A stretch of DNA of 64,000 nucleotides, from positions 806,001-870,000 of the forward strand of contig NC_022080.4 of the NCBI RefSeq assembly GCF_000445995.2. The letters run 5' to 3'. Origin of the DNA: Geobacillus genomosp. 3. GTDB taxonomy: Bacteria > Bacillota > Bacilli > Bacillales > Anoxybacillaceae. A model generated the notes under the pieces. The model worked only from the letters and a program-made list of their open reading frames with translations, ran no database searches and had not been told where the DNA came from. The number at the start of each line of letters is the position of its first letter. Positions within the stretch are counted from its first letter, which is position 1. A program made the translations under genes and the position numbers. Below are positions 1 to 8,168 of this stretch, piece after piece.

Positions 1-1
1 C

Positions 2-625
2 ATAGTCGGAGCGATGGCTCCGTGCCAACTGACTAGCAACTTAGGCGCAATCACATTGTATAGCAACCAATCCTTGCAAAGGGAGATCGCCTGGAAAGAA
101 CTATTTTTATTTATTTTCGGGAAGATCATCGCTTTTTCCGGGTTAGGCTTGATCGTTTGGCTGATGGGGAAGGAGATTCAAAGTACGCTAACATTGTATT
201 TCCCATGGTTAAGGAAGCTCATTGGCCCGATTCTTGTTCTTACAGGCTTGTATTTATTAGGGGTTTTTAACATGTATTGGAATGTCACGTTGTTCAGAGT
301 GCCAGAGAGATGGGCAAAAGGAAAAATCGGTTCGTTTTTCATGGGATTCGGCTTTTCGTTGGCTTTTTGTCCAACGATGTTTGTTCTCTTTTTTGTGACG
401 CTAATGCCTCTCGCATACTCAACGTCTTACGGAGTGTTGTTGCCGAGCGTCTTTGCGGTCGGAACTTCTGTACCGGTTATTTTCTTCATTCTCATCCTTT
501 GGTACTTAGGATTGAGCGGGACTGTTATGAAAAAGGGAAGACGGGTAGGGAAGCTCACTCAGCAACTCGCTGGAATTGTGATGGTATTGCTGGGCATGCT
601 AGATACCATCACTTATTGGTTTTAA
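2..625 (+). CDS. CcdA/TauE-like polytopic membrane protein, 5' end outside window
   Basis: The reading frame is open from base 2 (I-V-G-A before the first Met at 14), so the gene starts upstream and about 207 residues are visible. The near-N-terminal motif MAPCQLTSNLGAI resembles the Pro-Cys helix of the CcdA/UreH/TauE superfamily. About five hydrophobic helices follow, with a second PT-containing helix (FCPTMFVLFFV). The stop is 14 bases before the CopZ start, and a CopZ ribosome site lies between, so the two form an operon. Context suggests a role in copper or thiol handling at the membrane, but that is inference. The exact family name (TauE/SafE, UreH-like or CcdA-like) cannot be settled by eye. 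Confidence 0.75.
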   Translation: MVGAMAPCQLTSNLGAITLYSNQSLQREIAWKELFLFIFGKIIAFSGLGLIVWLMGKEIQSTLTLYFPWLRKLIGPILVLTGLYLLGVFNMYWNVTLFRVPERWAKGKIGSFFMGFGFSLAFCPTMFVLFFVTLMPLAYSTSYGVLLPSVFAVGTSVPVIFFILILWYLGLSGTVMKKGRRVGKLTQQLAGIVMVLLGMLDTITYWF

Positions 626-639
626 CAAAGGAGGAATGG

Positions 640-846
640 ATGATGACGATTACGTTGGAAGTACAAGGAATGACATGTGGACATTGCAAAGCGGCGGTGA
701 CCAATGCCCTTCAAGCGTTGGATGGCGTCAGCCGTGTAGAGGTGCATTTACAAGAAGGCACGGTTGATGTGGAGTATGATGAAACAAAGGTAAGTGTAGA
801 AAAACTGAAAGAAGCGATTGAAGAGCAAGGATATGATGTGAAGTAA
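640..846 (+). CDS. copZ: Copper chaperone CopZ (HMA domain)
   Basis: A 68-residue single heavy-metal-associated domain with the metal-binding loop GMTCGHC near residue 10 and the usual beta-alpha-beta-beta-alpha-beta pattern ending EEQGYDVK. The length is typical of CopZ, a cytoplasmic Cu(I) carrier that feeds CopA-type ATPases. The start is ATG 640 (or 643), just after AAAGGAGG at 628-635; the longer frame upstream overlaps the preceding gene and is not used. It is followed at once by a rho-independent terminator, so it ends the operon begun by the membrane protein at the window edge. Confidence 0.93.
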   Translation: MMTITLEVQGMTCGHCKAAVTNALQALDGVSRVEVHLQEGTVDVEYDETKVSVEKLKEAIEEQGYDVK

Positions 847-856
847 CAGACGGAAG

Positions 857-887
857 GTGTCCCGAAATGATAACGGGGCACTTTTTT
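857..887 (+). terminator. Rho-independent terminator after copZ
   Basis: An 8-bp stem pairs 857-864 (GTGTCCCG) with 874-881 (CGGGGCAC), with one G-T pair and a 9-base loop, followed by six T at 882-887. Confidence 0.9.
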
Positions 888-954
888 ATCGCCTAAACGA
901 GTTCTCGGCTGGGGAAAGTTTTTTCTCTTCTTGAAGAATATCGGGAAAACGGGA

Positions 955-963
955 TGTTATAAT
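955..963 (+). promoter_or_regulatory. Extended -10 promoter for the MNT/HEPN pair
   Basis: TGTTATAAT at 955-963 is a perfect TGnTATAAT extended -10 element. No good -35 box is seen at 17 bases; TTGAAG at 931 is too far away. The TTG start of the next gene lies 36 bases downstream. Confidence 0.55.
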
Positions 964-998
964 GAAAATAACGGGCGCAGAAAAAAGGGGGGATTTAT

Positions 999-1304
999 TT
1001 GCTATCGCAACAAGACATCCTTAATGAAATGTCGAAATATTTAGATTTATGGAAGGAAAAGTACGGTGTGAAGCGAATCGGGATATTTGGTTCGTACAGT
1101 CGGGGAGAACAAAGGGAATCGAGTGATATTGATGTGTTGGTAGAATTTATGGATGATGCAGTGACGTTTGATCATTATATGGAGTTGAAATTCAGTTTGG
1201 AAGATCATTTTCAAAAACCAGTCGATTTAGTGATCGTAGATGATATCAAACCAGGATTAAAGGCAGCTATTTTAAAGGGTGTTAAGTATGCAGAGAGAGA
1301 CTAG
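999..1304 (+). CDS. MNT-type minimal nucleotidyltransferase antitoxin (MntA-like)
   Basis: A 101-residue protein containing [17 protein letters not shown], an exact GSX10DXD nucleotidyltransferase motif (near residues 31-45). In studied HEPN/MNT modules the antitoxin adds AMP to a tyrosine of the HEPN toxin and so disarms it. The start is TTG 999, preceded by AAGGGGGGA at 985-992. The gene overlaps the following HEPN gene (ATG 1288 or GTG 1279), which is the usual tight arrangement of such pairs. The assignment as antitoxin rests on motif plus neighbour. Confidence 0.85.
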   Translation: MLSQQDILNEMSKYLDLWKEKYGVKRIGIFGSYSRGEQRESSDIDVLVEFMDDAVTFDHYMELKFSLEDHFQKPVDLVIVDDIKPGLKAAILKGVKYAERD

Positions 1305-1626
1305 CGTCTTTTTGCAAGATATTTTGGCCGCTGCGGAGAAAATCGAGAAGTACACCCAAGGGCTTTCTTATGATGACTTCTTAGATAATGATTTAGTATC
1401 AGATGCAGTCATTAAAAACATATTAGTCATCGGAGAAGCAGCCAAAAACATTCCAGATGAAATCAGGCAAGCATCTCCACATATCGAGTGGAGAAAGATG
1501 GCTGGCATGAGGGATATGCTGATCCACAGTTATTTCTCCATTAATTATCGAATTGTGTGGGATGTCGTTCGAAATAAGATTCCTGTGTTAAAACAGCACG
1601 TTGAACAATTGTTAAATGAAAGGTAG
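1288..1626 (+). CDS. HEPN domain RNase toxin (HepT/DUF86)
   Basis: A 112-residue helical protein with RDMLIHSY near residues 71-78, matching the RX4HXY catalytic motif of HEPN ribonuclease toxins. The Tyr is the residue AMPylated by MntA partners in studied systems. GEAAKNIP is also a common DUF86 signature. ATG 1288 has AAAGGG at 1274-1279 upstream; GTG 1279 would add three residues. It overlaps the antitoxin gene by 17 bases, so the two are co-translated. Confidence 0.86.
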   Translation: MQRETSVFLQDILAAAEKIEKYTQGLSYDDFLDNDLVSDAVIKNILVIGEAAKNIPDEIRQASPHIEWRKMAGMRDMLIHSYFSINYRIVWDVVRNKIPVLKQHVEQLLNER

Positions 1627-1676
1627 ACTTCAATTCAAACCGTATGAGCTGTTTAGGGATAGCACGTTACTCAAAA

Positions 1677-1717
1677 GGGGCTGATCCCAAGATGCATTCG
1701 CGTTTTGGGTCAGCCCC
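1677..1717. terminator. Palindromic terminator between convergent genes, copy 1 of a repeated element
   Basis: GGGGCTGA 1677-1684 pairs with TCAGCCCC 1710-1717 and CCCAA 1686-1690 with TTGGG 1705-1709, leaving an interior GCATTCGCG. On the minus strand the stem is followed by TTTTGAG. It lies between the HEPN gene and the copper oxidase and closely resembles the hairpin at 22195. Confidence 0.75.
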
Positions 1718-1726
1718 TCAGCTTTC

Positions 1727-3331
1727 TTATTCCCCTTTATTCGTTGTGTCGTTCGGATCTGGGGTATAGTCCGATTTGTAATCGGTATAGTTGACTTCTG
1801 TCGCCATTCCCGCTGAAGCATGGTGCAAGTCGTGGCAATGGAACATCCAATTTCCCGGATTATCCGCTTTAAACGCGACGACGTATTCTTCGCCAGGGTT
1901 GACATTTAACGAATCCTTCATCAATGGAGCGCCTTTGACTGGGTTGCCGTTTTTGCTTAACACTTGGAAGAAGTGTCCGTGTAAATGCATCGGATGGACA
2001 TCCATCGGTGAGCTGTTCACGATTTTTACTTTTACGAAATCTCCTGTCTTCACATTGATCGGCGCTGTATCAGGATACGTTTTCCCATTAATCGTGAAAA
2101 TCATGCCATTTTTGCCCATGGCTGTTCCTAAATCCATTGTGTACTCGACATCATATGGTTGGTCTAACGTAAATGGACCTGTTTCATATTTTCCGTATGT
2201 TGTCATATCCACAACAGGGAGATTTTCTTTTGCGTTCGTTTTGTCCGTATTGTTTGCTTGTCCTTCGTATTGAATTTTCACTTTCATGCCATCGGTACCT
2301 TTCATATTCCCGTGGCATTCCAGCAGCCATTCACCCGGGTGATTGGCGATAAACTCAATGTCGTAGCGCTCACCTGGCGCGATATTCAACAGTTCATCTT
2401 TGATGGGTTGCGGATCTTTTAACGGTTGCCCGTCGGTTGCGACAATTTGAAACTCATGTCCATGCAAATGAAGCTTGTGGGACATATATCCGGCATTGAT
2501 CAGACGGAGCCGCACTTTTTCGCCTTTTTTCACGTTTAACGGTTCAATCGCCGCTCCGCTTTTTCCGTTTATCGTGAAAAGATCGTACATATTCATGTTA
2601 TGGCCCATGCTGCCCATATCCATTTGTTGGTGATCAGAGTGATTTCCATTATTCATATTGCTATGATCCATGCCGCTCATATCCATATTTCCGTTCATAT
2701 TCATATTGTTTTCGTTTTCCGCATTCGGATTGCTCATCCATTCATCTAATACAAGCGTATAATCTCGATCGACTTTTTCTTCATTTTTCGGTTCTACGAT
2801 CAACGTGCCGTATAATCCTTTGTCCACTTGCTCTGCGCTTTTTTGATGGGAATGATACCAATACGTTCCCGGCACAGTTGCCGTAAATTCATACGTAAAC
2901 GTTTCACCTGGTTGAATAGCGTCCATTGTGACACCCGGCACCCCGTCTTGGCTATTGGGAACCGGATAGCCGTGCCAGTGAATCGTTGTCGGTTCCGGCA
3001 ATTCATTTTTTACAACAATTTTGACCGTATCCCCTTGTTTTACACGAATTTGCGCACCAGGCACCGATCCGTTATACGTGTATACCGGGAGTTTCACTTG
3101 ATCGTTGATTGGCAATAACGCTTCCTTCGCCGTAAGATGAATGTCTTTCCCAGATAATACCTCTGTATTGGTTGCGAACGGCAATTGTGGCTTGCTCGTT
3201 TCGGCGGAAACATCTTCTTTGTTCATCTTCATGTTGGACATGTCATGTCCTTGCATGGAAGATGGATTTGAGCAAGCGGCGCCAATCGCTGCGATTCCTG
3301 CGAAAATGGCGCCAAGCAGCCATTTTTTCAT
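1727..3331 (-). CDS. Met-rich multicopper oxidase (lipoprotein, copper tolerance type)
   Basis: A 534-residue three-cupredoxin oxidase. The N-terminus MKKWLLGAIFAGIAAIGAAC is a lipoprotein-like signal with a slightly unusual lipobox (GAAC). The copper ligands are all visible: HWHG and HSH in domain 1 (about 115-165), then near the C-terminus HPMHLHGH and HCHDLHH followed by the axial-Met region SAGM. A Met/His/Asn-rich insert (about residues 205-250, about 14 Met) is typical of cuprous oxidases of the CueO/PcoA class. It probably oxidises Cu(I) outside the membrane. Start ATG 3331 has AAGGAGG just upstream. Placement beside copZ supports a copper role; laccase activity on organics remains possible. 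Confidence 0.9.
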   Translation of the reverse strand: MKKWLLGAIFAGIAAIGAACSNPSSMQGHDMSNMKMNKEDVSAETSKPQLPFATNTEVLSGKDIHLTAKEALLPINDQVKLPVYTYNGSVPGAQIRVKQGDTVKIVVKNELPEPTTIHWHGYPVPNSQDGVPGVTMDAIQPGETFTYEFTATVPGTYWYHSHQKSAEQVDKGLYGTLIVEPKNEEKVDRDYTLVLDEWMSNPNAENENNMNMNGNMDMSGMDHSNMNNGNHSDHQQMDMGSMGHNMNMYDLFTINGKSGAAIEPLNVKKGEKVRLRLINAGYMSHKLHLHGHEFQIVATDGQPLKDPQPIKDELLNIAPGERYDIEFIANHPGEWLLECHGNMKGTDGMKVKIQYEGQANNTDKTNAKENLPVVDMTTYGKYETGPFTLDQPYDVEYTMDLGTAMGKNGMIFTINGKTYPDTAPINVKTGDFVKVKIVNSSPMDVHPMHLHGHFFQVLSKNGNPVKGAPLMKDSLNVNPGEEYVVAFKADNPGNWMFHCHDLHHASAGMATEVNYTDYKSDYTPDPNDTTNKGE

Positions 3332-3368
3332 GTCGTTTTTCCTCCTTAAGCTTGTAGTGGAAGATGCA

Positions 3369-3396
3369 ATGATATAATAAAAAATAGATGTGTAAA
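3369..3396 (-). promoter_or_regulatory. SigA-type promoter of the multicopper oxidase
   Basis: On the minus strand TTTACA (3391-3396) is separated by 16 bases from TATCAT (3369-3374), 38 bases upstream of the start codon. No clear CsoR or CopY operator was recognised. Confidence 0.5.
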
Positions 3397-3632
3397 ATGT
3401 ATGGAGAAAGTCGCTTCATTTTGGTGTCCGTAAAACACTTGGAGTAGGATTTTTCTTGATTTGTTTCGCCAACGTCACCTTATCGACGTCCGGCATGGTT
3501 CAAGGGCATGGCCAAGCTGTCCACTTTTCAAAAGTGGCGAATTTCACACTTTCTCCATATTTTATCGTTAATATGATGGGGAACTGAAAATCTTGCAGGC
3601 AGTTTTCCTGAAAAAGTGGAAACGGATTGCTT
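3397..3632. other. Intergenic stretch without recognised gene
   Basis: Between the divergent copper oxidase and asparagine synthetase promoters. A short minus-strand frame at about 3419-3496 (begins MPDVDKVTLAKQ) and a small hairpin around 3521-3537 (CCACTTTT/AAGTGG) are visible, but neither has a ribosome site or known family, so nothing is called. Confidence 0.5.
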
Positions 3633-3661
3633 TTGAAACTTGGTTTTGTGTACGATAAAAT
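3633..3661 (+). promoter_or_regulatory. SigA promoter of asparagine synthetase
   Basis: TTGAAA at 3633-3638, a 17-base spacer and TAAAAT at 3656-3661, about 92 bases before the ATG. The leader between shows no known riboswitch. Confidence 0.6.
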
Positions 3662-3753
3662 GAAAGGGTCTTTGTCTAAATCATTCTTCTTAAAAAGATT
3701 TGTGATGTCGTTTTTTCGATTCTTTTTTGCAAAGTGGGGGGCAATCATTTACG

Positions 3754-5661
3754 ATGTGTGGGTTTATTGGCTGTATTCATGACCGCCCGAGAGCGATGGA
3801 GCAAACATGGAAAACCGTATGGATGGAAATGAACGACTTGATTGCCCATCGCGGCCCCGACGATGAGGGGTATTTTTTTGATGATTACGTCAGTTTTGGC
3901 TTTCGGCGGCTGAGCATCATCGATCTGGATTCGGGGCATCAGCCGCTGTCTTATGAAAACGACCGCTATTGGATCATTTTTAACGGGGAAATTTACAACT
4001 ATCTTGAATTGCGGGAAGAGCTGGCGGCGAAAGGATATTCGTTTGCGACGCATTCGGATACCGAGGTGATTGTGGCCCTTTATAGCGCGGAAAAAGAAAA
4101 AGCGATCGAAAAGCTTCGCGGAATGTTTGCGTTTGTCATTTGGGACAAGCAAGAGAAAACGGTGTTTGCGGCGCGGGATCCGTTTGGCATTAAGCCATTT
4201 TTTTATGCGGAGCAAGCAGGGCGCACGTTTTTCGCTTCAGAAAAGAAAAGCATCCTGCTGGCGTTGGGGCGGGAATCGCTGAACGGCGACTCCCTGCAGC
4301 ATTATTTAACGTTCCAATACGTCCCTGAGCCGCTGACGATGTCGGCCGGCATTTACAAGTTGGAACCGGGGCATTACCTTAAGAAAAAAGTCGGGGAGCC
4401 GCTTATGATTCATCGTTATTGGAAGGCGTCCTTCGAACCTATTTGCCAGTCGGAAGAGGAGCTTGTCAAGCAAATCCGCGATGTGTTGTTTGATTCCGTC
4501 AGCGTCCATATGCGCAGCGATGTGCCGGTCGGGGCGTTTTTGTCGGGAGGCATTGATTCATCGTTCATCGTCGCCATCGCGAAACAATTTCATCCCCACC
4601 TGAAGACATTTTCCGTCGGGTTTGAGCGGGAAGGGTTCAGCGAAATCGATGTTGCCGAAGACACCGCGGAGAAGCTTGGGGTAGACAACATTAGCTATGT
4701 CATCTCGCCGCAGGAGTATATAGAAGAGTTGCCGAACATCATGTGGCATATGGACGATCCGCTGGCCGATCCTGCGGCTGTGCCGCTCTATTTTGTCGCT
4801 CGTGAGGCGAGAAAGCATGTCACCGTTGTGCTTTCCGGCGAGGGGGCGGATGAGCTGTTCGGCGGCTACAACATCTACCGCGAACCGGAGTCGCTGCGGC
4901 TGTTTGCGCGAATGCCCAACGTCATCAAAACGATGTTGCGGATGATCGCCCGGCTGCTTCCCGAGGGGATGAAAGGAAAAAGCTTTTTGGAGCGCGGCAC
5001 GACGCCGCTCGAAGAACGGTATGTTGGCAATGCGAAAATGTATAGCGAAAAAGAAAAAGCGGCGTTGCTCAAAACGTATCAAAAGGGGCGCGAATATACG
5101 GCGGTGACGGCTCCTTTTTACCGCGAAACGCTTCATTACCCACCTGTAAACCGCATGCAGTATATTGACCTCCATACATGGCTTAGGGGCGATATTTTGG
5201 TGAAAGCGGACAAAATGACGATGGCCCATTCGCTTGAGCTGCGCGTTCCGTTTTTAGACAAAAAGGTGTTTGAGGTCGCCGCGCGAATCGCCCCTGACAT
5301 GAAAATAGCCAACGGCACGACGAAATACATTTTGCGCAAAGCGGCCGAGGGTATCGTGCCGGATCATGTGTTAAACCGGAAAAAGTTAGGGTTCCCCGTG
5401 CCGATTCGCCATTGGCTGAGAAACGAACTGTATGATTGGGCGAGACAGCTGATTTACGAGAGCGAGACCGATCATCTATTTCGTAAGGATGTGCTCTATT
5501 GGCTGCTCGATGAACATGCCCGCCATAAGGCGGACTATAGCCGCAAACTGTGGACGGTGTTGGCGTTTATGGTTTGGCACCAAGTGTATGTGGAGAAGAA
5601 GTACGATGTTGCTCCATCTGTACAAAACGAGAAGCGGTCAGCGTCTGCTTTGGAGGCGTAG
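3754..5661 (+). CDS. asnB: Glutamine-hydrolysing asparagine synthetase (AsnB/AsnO class)
   Basis: A 635-residue enzyme making asparagine from aspartate, ATP and glutamine. The start must be ATG 3754, since it gives MCGFIGC with Cys2 as the N-terminal glutaminase nucleophile; upstream codons would bury it. The N-terminal Ntn domain shows RGPDDEG, NGEIYN and the D-T-E loop (SDTEV). The C-terminal synthetase domain shows the pyrophosphate loop SGGIDSS (about 256-262) and SGEGADELFGGY. From memory it resembles B. subtilis AsnB/AsnO along its whole length. A GTGGGGGG stretch 12 bases upstream acts as ribosome site. The choice between symbols asnB and asnO is not certain. Confidence 0.93.
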   Translation: MCGFIGCIHDRPRAMEQTWKTVWMEMNDLIAHRGPDDEGYFFDDYVSFGFRRLSIIDLDSGHQPLSYENDRYWIIFNGEIYNYLELREELAAKGYSFATHSDTEVIVALYSAEKEKAIEKLRGMFAFVIWDKQEKTVFAARDPFGIKPFFYAEQAGRTFFASEKKSILLALGRESLNGDSLQHYLTFQYVPEPLTMSAGIYKLEPGHYLKKKVGEPLMIHRYWKASFEPICQSEEELVKQIRDVLFDSVSVHMRSDVPVGAFLSGGIDSSFIVAIAKQFHPHLKTFSVGFEREGFSEIDVAEDTAEKLGVDNISYVISPQEYIEELPNIMWHMDDPLADPAAVPLYFVAREARKHVTVVLSGEGADELFGGYNIYREPESLRLFARMPNVIKTMLRMIARLLPEGMKGKSFLERGTTPLEERYVGNAKMYSEKEKAALLKTYQKGREYTAVTAPFYRETLHYPPVNRMQYIDLHTWLRGDILVKADKMTMAHSLELRVPFLDKKVFEVAARIAPDMKIANGTTKYILRKAAEGIVPDHVLNRKKLGFPVPIRHWLRNELYDWARQLIYESETDHLFRKDVLYWLLDEHARHKADYSRKLWTVLAFMVWHQVYVEKKYDVAPSVQNEKRSASALEA

Positions 5662-5679
5662 CGACAGGGGATGGGGGAA

Positions 5680-5844
5680 ATGGAGAAAAGACAGGAAATC
5701 GAACGGCTGCGTGAGCAATTGAATCGTTGGCTTGTGGAAGAGGAAAACGACAATGACGAGGCATGGCTGAAGAGGGGGGAAGCGATTTTCCAACGTTTCG
5801 CTCAGCTGGAGCCGGAAAATACGAAGTTCAAAATGATGTTGTGA
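5680..5844 (+). CDS. Small ORF, 54 residues, first half of a possible split winged-helix gene
   Basis: ATG 5680 follows AGGGG at 5666-5670 and encodes a charged peptide MEKRQEIERLREQLNRW... ending KFKMML. No family is recognised. Its stop (TGA 5842-5844) overlaps a GTG codon at 5841 that opens the next short frame, which looks like the recognition half of a response-regulator winged helix. Either the two are translationally coupled tiny genes, or a frameshift near 5825-5840 has split one gene. Confidence 0.45.
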   Translation: MEKRQEIERLREQLNRWLVEEENDNDEAWLKRGEAIFQRFAQLEPENTKFKMML

Positions 5845-6002
5845 AAAAAATGATCAATAAGTTGAGGGAACGACTGAAACCGTGTTTTTCCAAACCGATG
5901 GATCAAATTATTGTCAATGTAAGGGGAAAGGGGTATCGTTGGGAATGCGAGATTCCTTACCGCATTATTGTTCCTCTGGATGATTATGAATATATCATTT
6001 GA
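5841..6002 (+). CDS. Short OmpR/PhoB-type winged-helix fragment
   Basis: A 53-residue frame from GTG 5841 (first ATG 5850). INKLRERLKP followed by VNVRGKGYRWE matches the recognition helix and wing hairpin of OmpR-family DNA-binding domains (typical ending TVRGVGYR). The N-terminal half of that domain and any receiver domain are absent. It is followed directly by a strong terminator at 6018, so transcription ends here. It may be a remnant or the second half of a frameshifted gene with 5680-5844. Confidence 0.45.
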   Translation: MKKMINKLRERLKPCFSKPMDQIIVNVRGKGYRWECEIPYRIIVPLDDYEYII

Positions 6003-6017
6003 AAAACGGTCGTCGAG

Positions 6018-6047
6018 AACGGTCACCATGCAGGTGACCGTTTTTTT
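6018..6047 (+). terminator. Strong rho-independent terminator
   Basis: ACGGTCACC 6019-6027 pairs perfectly with GGTGACCGT 6033-6041, with a 5-base loop and six more T after the stem. Confidence 0.92.
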
Positions 6048-6090
6048 ATATGATGTCATTGTAATGAATAAAACCGGAGGAGGAATAAAC

Positions 6091-6963
6091 ATGAAAATGA
6101 CCAACGTATTTGTATATGGAACACTTCGACAAGGCGGGCGCAATCATCAGCTGATTGCCGAGCATGTGCAGTCCGCGCGCAAAGCAACGGTAAACGGAAT
6201 GCTGTTTCACTTGCCATACGGCTATCCGGCGATGGTGGACGGAAGGGGGACGGTGCACGGTGAAGTGTTTGAACTCGGCGATCCGGAAACAGCGCTTGCC
6301 ATACTTGACCAGCTTGAAGGGTATTGCGGTCCGGGGCAGGCTAATCATTATGAACGAATCATCGTGACCGCCATAGGTGCCGATGGCAAGAAGTACACGT
6401 GTTACACATATGTTTACCCAGCAGAACGAAAAGAGTGGCTTGAGCAACACGCTGAACAAGTTTTTGGGGGTGATTGGATGGCGTTTCTCCACTCCAAAGA
6501 TAAAGTGATGTACTTTGCGTATGGTTCTTGCATGAGCGAGCGCGATTTTTGCCGTACTGTCCCGCATTTTGAGGTGATGGGCCGGGCGGTGCTTGACGAT
6601 CACCGGCTGGCGTTCACCCGATATTCCCGCGGCCGGCAAGGAGGGGTTGCAGATATCATCCCTTCTCCCGGCGACCGGGTCGAAGGCGTGCTGTACAAAA
6701 TTCCGGCGCGTTATGTCACGGATCTTGATTGGCGCGAGGGTGTCCCAGCCGGCGTATACCGCCGTGAATACGTCGATGTGTCGTTCAACGGGCAACTTGT
6801 TTCCGCCCTGACGTACGTTGTCGTCGAGAAACAGTTGGATGAAATCGCGCCGAGTGAATCGTACGCTTCGCTTATCCTTGATGAAGGGGCATCTCTTTTA
6901 AGCACGCATTACACCGAGCGGGTGCGGCGTCATATTGAACAATTATGGAAAAGAGGGCGGTAA
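6091..6963 (+). CDS. Tandem gamma-glutamylcyclotransferase-fold protein
   Basis: A 290-residue protein made of two GGCT/AIG2-like domains. The first (about 1-135) opens VFVYGTLRQGG, the YGxL signature, and has the acidic LDQLEGY. The second (about 145-285) opens MYFAYGSCMSE and has LDWREG in the equivalent place; that Glu is the catalytic acid in the family. Such folds cleave gamma-glutamyl amides to 5-oxoproline or act on gamma-glutamylamines. Start ATG 6091 sits 7 bases after GGAGGAGG; the frame open further upstream runs through a terminator and is not used. The substrate is unknown. Confidence 0.82.
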   Translation: MKMTNVFVYGTLRQGGRNHQLIAEHVQSARKATVNGMLFHLPYGYPAMVDGRGTVHGEVFELGDPETALAILDQLEGYCGPGQANHYERIIVTAIGADGKKYTCYTYVYPAERKEWLEQHAEQVFGGDWMAFLHSKDKVMYFAYGSCMSERDFCRTVPHFEVMGRAVLDDHRLAFTRYSRGRQGGVADIIPSPGDRVEGVLYKIPARYVTDLDWREGVPAGVYRREYVDVSFNGQLVSALTYVVVEKQLDEIAPSESYASLILDEGASLLSTHYTERVRRHIEQLWKRGR

Positions 6964-7453
6964 GCGTAAAAAAGGCGGCCCATTGGCGGCAGGGGATGGG
7001 AGGGTTGCTCCAAGACCTCGCCGCTTTTTGGCTAAGAGCGTTATTTTCCGTGAAAATGCATGCGCCCCGATGAGTCATTTTCATGCCCGTATGGAGGGCA
7101 AAACGTTGCCCATGGAACTTTTTCGTATACAGCTAGTTCTTTGTCCTGTCCATTTGAAGAAGGGAACGGCTTTGGCCCCTCATAACCGCATCTTTTTGTA
7201 TTTTCTCGATCAGGTGGGGGACATACGGGAAAACATGTTGTCAGCGCAGATGGACCTCCGTCCGATCTATTGGCGGTCAGTTGAAATGGTGCAATGTCAT
7301 AGTGACCGAAACATGTAGAGAACAAGAGGGAGATTTATCCCATAGACAGCAGGCGAGGACAGCTGATATGATGAGGAGGCGGAAGTATATGAAGCTGGAT
7401 GCGCAAACGCGCATCTGGCTTGTTCTATTTTTTTACGATTTGAGGGGGATGTC
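6964..7453. other. 490-base intergenic region, no convincing gene
   Basis: Frames exist on both strands (about 7041-7325 minus, 6935-7318 plus) but without ribosome sites or recognisable families. A hairpin GATGCGC/GCGCATC (7398-7415, loop AAAC) lies 38 bases before the next gene, followed at a distance by a T run (7428-7434), so it might attenuate the downstream gene. Confidence 0.5.
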
Positions 7454-8005
7454 ATGCTCAAAGACATTGTTTTAGTGCTGGCATTGCAGCTAGTGTACGT
7501 GCCGATTTTAACGCTCCGGACGATTTTTATGGTCAAAAATATGAGCCTGTTGGCCGCGCTCATGGGCTTTTTGGAAGCACTCATTTATGTGTTTGGGTTA
7601 TCGATCGTCTTTAGCGGGGAACAAAGCTACGTCGTCATGATCGTGTATGCGGCCGGGTTTGGCGCGGGGCTTTTTATTGGGGGATATATTGAACAAAAGT
7701 TGGCGATTGGTTATACGAGTGTAACCGTCAATTTGCAGCAAAAAAACCAAGAGCTAATTCACTTGCTGCGGGAAAGCGGCTATGGCGTCACCGTTTATAC
7801 AGGAGAAGGAAGGGACAGCCAACGATATCGGCTTGATATTTTGACGAAACGGAACCGGGAAGAAGAATTATTGGAGCTAATCGAACAGCATGAGCCGAAG
7901 GCGTTTATCATTTCGTACGAGCCGCGGCGGTTTAAAGGCGGATTTTTGGTCGCCTCTATGAAAAAACGAGTAAAAAAGAAAAAAGCAGCTTGTCACGAAT
8001 CATAA
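7454..8005 (+). CDS. UPF0316 (DUF5698-DUF2179) membrane protein
   Basis: A 183-residue protein with three hydrophobic helices in the first 85 residues and a soluble alpha/beta C-terminal DUF2179-like domain (GYTSVTVNL, VTVYTGEGRDSQRYRL), ending in a Lys-rich tail (KKRVKKKKAA). This architecture is that of the UPF0316 family, which includes B. subtilis YebE; its function is unknown. The ribosome site GAGGGGG is 6 bases before ATG 7454. Confidence 0.85.
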   Translation: MLKDIVLVLALQLVYVPILTLRTIFMVKNMSLLAALMGFLEALIYVFGLSIVFSGEQSYVVMIVYAAGFGAGLFIGGYIEQKLAIGYTSVTVNLQQKNQELIHLLRESGYGVTVYTGEGRDSQRYRLDILTKRNREEELLELIEQHEPKAFIISYEPRRFKGGFLVASMKKRVKKKKAACHES

Positions 8006-8105
8006 CGATAGTCGGTGCAGTGAGCGGGCTGCGCTTAAAAGAGGCAGCAGCTGACACGGAGAAACGGTCCATCGCTTGCGTCGGCCAGTGCCGCTGGCGT
8101 GTCGA

Positions 8106-8136
8106 CAGCTCACCTGTTTAGAAGGTGAGCTGTTTT
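8106..8136 (+). terminator. Terminator-like hairpin
   Basis: CAGCTCACC 8106-8114 pairs with GGTGAGCTG 8124-8132, followed by TTTT. It ends rightward transcription about 100 bases after the UPF0316 gene. Confidence 0.75.
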
Positions 8137-8168
8137 GGCAAAAGTGGGAGACTTCTTTCGGAAAGATG

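Noticed and set aside
277..639. Longer N-terminal extension of CopZ
   Set aside because: The extension lies inside the preceding membrane protein gene in another frame; a perfect ribosome site precedes ATG 640.
3500..3748. Minus-strand frame upstream of asparagine synthetase
   Set aside because: It covers the promoter and leader of the plus-strand gene and has no start signal.
7041..7325. Minus-strand frame in the 490-base gap
   Set aside because: No ribosome site, no family resemblance and an unusual composition; a plus-strand frame covers the same bases equally poorly.
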